64,000 bases of DNA from Alloacidobacterium dinghuense (GTDB taxonomy: Bacteria; Acidobacteriota; Terriglobia; Terriglobales; Acidobacteriaceae). Shown one piece after another: positions 61,595 to 64,000 of this stretch; the stretch's first letter is position 1; each line of letters starts with the position of its first letter. Location: contig NZ_CP060394.1 of NCBI RefSeq assembly GCF_014274465.1, positions 5,704,001-5,768,000 of the forward strand, given 5' to 3'. A program made the translations under genes and the position numbers. A model generated the notes under the pieces. That model made no database searches and was not told where the DNA came from. It saw nothing but the letters and a program-made list of their open reading frames with translations.

Positions 61595-64000
61595 ATGAAC
61601 CACCGGAACTTGATCAACGATGCCTGGGTATATTCCTCGAACGCGCGCGCCGAAGACGGTCTCGAACCACCTCGCGGGTGGAGGGCGCTGCGAGACACAG
61701 TGCTGATCCCACTTGGCGTATTTGTTGTGCTTCTCGTGCTCGCGCTATTCATGAGTCACACCGCTCTCGCCCAGACTGGGAGCGGAAGAATTGCAGGATC
61801 AGTGAAGGATGCAACGGGCGCTGTTATTTCGGGAAGTAGCGTTACCTTAACCAGCACAGCAACGAGCGTGACCCAAACTACTACGAGCAATGAGGAGGGT
61901 ATCTTCAACTTTCCCGTTGTATCGATTGGGCAATACGAACTCGACGTCACCGCGAGTGGATTCACGCCATATAAGCAAACCCGCGAAATCAAGATCGATG
62001 TGAACACATCGCTGACCATCGACGTGACGCTTCAAGTGGCGCAGGATTCGCAAACTGTCACGGTGACGGAGGGCAACGCCGAGGTCCATACCACGGACAC
62101 ACAGATTGGCCAGACAATCGAGAGCAAGCAGATAGTCGACATTCCTCTTAACGGCCGCAGCTACACGGATCTGCTGGCCGTACAGGCGGGCGTCACACCG
62201 GTGACGACGAGCGGCGCAGGCAACAGCAGTTCCGGAGGCGGCTTTGGCACCGTGCCAGCGGCGGGTCAGGCCAACACGGGGCAGTTCTCCATCCATGGAC
62301 AACGCGAATCTGACAACGCCTACTACCTGAATGGCGCTAGCGTTGAGGAAACCATCGGCCAGCAGGCGGGCATCATCCCTAACCTCGACTCTATTGCCGA
62401 GTTCCGGATTCTCTCCAGTAACGTTGACGCTGAATACGGAAGTTTCACCGGCGGCATCATCAACGTGGTCACAAAATCTGGCACCAATGCCTTTCATGGC
62501 AATCTCTTTGAGTTCTTCCGCAACACTAACCTCGACGCACGGAACTATTTCTCTCCTGAGCGCGCGGTCTTCCATCAAAACCAATATGGTGGCACCTTTG
62601 GGGGCCCAATCCACAAGGACAAAATATTCTTCTTCGCGGACTACCAGGGGCAGCGTTACATCCAGGGTATCGAGACAGGCTTCGTTACAGTGCCTTCTCT
62701 GCTGAACCGAAGCGGCAACTTCGGCGCGGGATCTGCGTTTACCGGAACAGTCAACGGGATATATCTTGCACAAACTCTGACTCAGCGACTCGGCTACCAG
62801 GTCACGCAGGGCGAACCGTTTTCACAGGTGTTTCCCAGCGGCGTGATTCCCCAACGCGCATGGGGAACCGCGTCACAGCGCATGCTGCAGTACATTCCCG
62901 AACCGAACATCGGCTTGAATACGTTCTCAAGCGGAGCGTATGACAGCCGCATCAATGACAACAAGACAGCTGGCCGCGTGGACTTCAACTCCAACCGCTT
63001 CGGCACTTCATCGATCTACTACTTCAACGATCTCTACAACCTGGACAACCCCTATCCCAGCGGTCTTGGCGGCGCCACACTTCCCGGTAATGGCTTCGCT
63101 TATGATGCGACATCCAGTGGCGGCGACCAGGTGTTGATCTTCAGCAACATCCATACGTTTGGAGCGAGCACCGTGAACGAGGCGCGCTTCGGCATGACAC
63201 GTCTCGACAACAAGATTGGTGAGCCAAAAGGTGGCGTTGGCGTCACTTTACAGGACCAGGGCATCCAGGCCGGTGGCGAAGGAATTGTCCAGGGTTTTCC
63301 TGCACAGGCGGGCCTCGAGGAACTCTATTTCAACGGCTTTTCGGTTGGAACAAATCCCTTCTCCCTTGCTCAAGTCAATGACACATACGATTTGGGCGAT
63401 AGTGTTTCGCGCACCATAGGCAACCACACCCTCAAGGTTGGCGGGAGATACATCTGGTATAAAGTCAAACAGGATCCGAACCTCGTTGCCAACGGCACAT
63501 TCTCATTCTTTGGTTCGGGAAACCAGACGACTGGCAATGGCTTCGCAGACTTCCTGCTCGGACTCCCTGATTTCTATTCTCAACAATCCTCTCCAACCTT
63601 TTACGAATCGGCCGCAGATGGCGACCTCTTTGCGCAGGACAGTTTCCGTGTACGTCCCAGCCTTACTTTGAACTACGGCCTACGCTGGGACTACGTCACA
63701 CCATGGGCAGAGAAGTATCACCAGACGACTACGTTTGTGCAGGGAGTGCAGTCCACGACCTTCCCGGGCGCGCCTCTCGGCTACCTGGTCCCCGGGGATC
63801 CTCTCCCTGGTGGCGGACACATTCCAGCTGGCATTGCGCCCACACCACTCAACAACTTCTCTCCCCGCTTTGGCCTGGCCTACTCACCTTCTGTATCGGA
63901 TGGCTTTATCAGCAAGCTCACGGGCGGCCCAGGAAAGACCAGCATCCGTTTGGGCGGAGGACGCTTTTTCACTTCGCCCCAGGGTCTCACGGTTGCGTAT
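61595..64000 (+). CDS. TonB-dependent receptor with N-terminal carboxypeptidase-like domain (truncated by window edge)
   Basis: The first 802 codons of an Oar-like receptor typical of Acidobacteria. Residues 1-60 are a polar lead of about 35 residues and a membrane signal (DTVLIPLGVFVVLLVLALFM) ending near ALAQT. Residues 65-150 are the carboxypeptidase regulatory-like domain (GRIAGSVKDATGAVISGSSV). The plug follows (IVDIPLNGRSYTDLLAVQAG, SAEYG-like NVDAEYGSFTGGIINVVTKS), then barrel strands (GLRWDYVTPW). It should import large nutrients through the outer membrane. GGAGACG precedes the ATG. No stop is reached. Confidence 0.92.
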   Translation, partial: MNHRNLINDAWVYSSNARAEDGLEPPRGWRALRDTVLIPLGVFVVLLVLALFMSHTALAQTGSGRIAGSVKDATGAVISGSSVTLTSTATSVTQTTTSNEEGIFNFPVVSIGQYELDVTASGFTPYKQTREIKIDVNTSLTIDVTLQVAQDSQTVTVTEGNAEVHTTDTQIGQTIESKQIVDIPLNGRSYTDLLAVQAGVTPVTTSGAGNSSSGGGFGTVPAAGQANTGQFSIHGQRESDNAYYLNGASVEETIGQQAGIIPNLDSIAEFRILSSNVDAEYGSFTGGIINVVTKSGTNAFHGNLFEFFRNTNLDARNYFSPERAVFHQNQYGGTFGGPIHKDKIFFFADYQGQRYIQGIETGFVTVPSLLNRSGNFGAGSAFTGTVNGIYLAQTLTQRLGYQVTQGEPFSQVFPSGVIPQRAWGTASQRMLQYIPEPNIGLNTFSSGAYDSRINDNKTAGRVDFNSNRFGTSSIYYFNDLYNLDNPYPSGLGGATLPGNGFAYDATSSGGDQVLIFSNIHTFGASTVNEARFGMTRLDNKIGEPKGGVGVTLQDQGIQAGGEGIVQGFPAQAGLEELYFNGFSVGTNPFSLAQVNDTYDLGDSVSRTIGNHTLKVGGRYIWYKVKQDPNLVANGTFSFFGSGNQTTGNGFADFLLGLPDFYSQQSSPTFYESAADGDLFAQDSFRVRPSLTLNYGLRWDYVTPWAEKYHQTTTFVQGVQSTTFPGAPLGYLVPGDPLPGGGHIPAGIAPTPLNNFSPRFGLAYSPSVSDGFISKLTGGPGKTSIRLGGGRFFTSPQGLTVAY

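Overview
The window looks like a chromosomal segment of an Acidobacteriota bacterium, most likely class Terriglobia. The basis is the high-GC coding style, the TonB-dependent receptor with an N-terminal carboxypeptidase-like domain at the right edge, and the mix of secreted S9 peptidase, OPT transporter, DUF4097-type protein and bc/caa3 respiratory genes. This is inference from gene families; there is no rRNA, tRNA, CRISPR array or intact insertion sequence to anchor it.

Layout. 1-7.5 kb (mostly minus strand): edge of an S9 peptidase, an orphan histidine kinase, a secreted LolA-like protein, an HNH endonuclease, ComF, a secreted beta-propeller and an EamA transporter. 7.8-18 kb: a GH18 enzyme with a long N-terminal region, a decayed second EamA gene, an AT-richer ORFan, an OPT transporter, a lipoprotein, a methyltransferase and an 868-residue secreted protein. 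18-26 kb (minus): a complete bc-caa3 respiratory cluster (ctaC, ctaD, ctaE, a subunit-IV-like membrane protein, dihaem cytochrome c, Rieske, cytochrome b/c fusion, ctaG). 26-31.4 kb: a geranylgeranyl-reductase-type flavoprotein, a GntR/UTRA regulator and an amino-sugar set (nanE, a membrane protein, a SIS-domain isomerase/deaminase) with two similar operator-like sites. 31.6-37.2 kb: a Tat-exported PaoABC-like molybdenum aldehyde dehydrogenase with its XdhC and MobA-like maturation genes. 37.3-42 kb: an ORFan membrane protein, ndk, a DUF4097-type protein, a Tat-exported TIM-barrel protein and a small secreted protein.

42-56 kb holds a MarR-ClC pair and a nitrate assimilation cluster read leftward: siroheme nitrite reductase, diflavin reductase, fused DmsB-DmsC-like electron-transfer subunit, molybdenum nitrate reductase and NarK transporter. 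Divergent from it is a regulator-like fusion of a uroporphyrinogen-III-synthase-like domain with GAF and ANTAR domains. ANTAR domains bind RNA, and the roughly 230-base stretch before nirA can fold into several hairpins, so a haem-precursor/ANTAR-RNA control of nitrate assimilation is the most interesting hypothesis here.

55.9-58.1 kb is a decaying zone: a gene with a frameshifted signal peptide, an ABC ATPase fragment and an outer-membrane-protein pseudogene with an internal deletion. 58.1-61.3 kb is a metal module: membrane ferritin MbfA, a 59-residue small gene translationally coupled to an unusual Nramp-related transporter, and a 75-residue membrane peptide. The window ends inside the TonB-dependent receptor gene.
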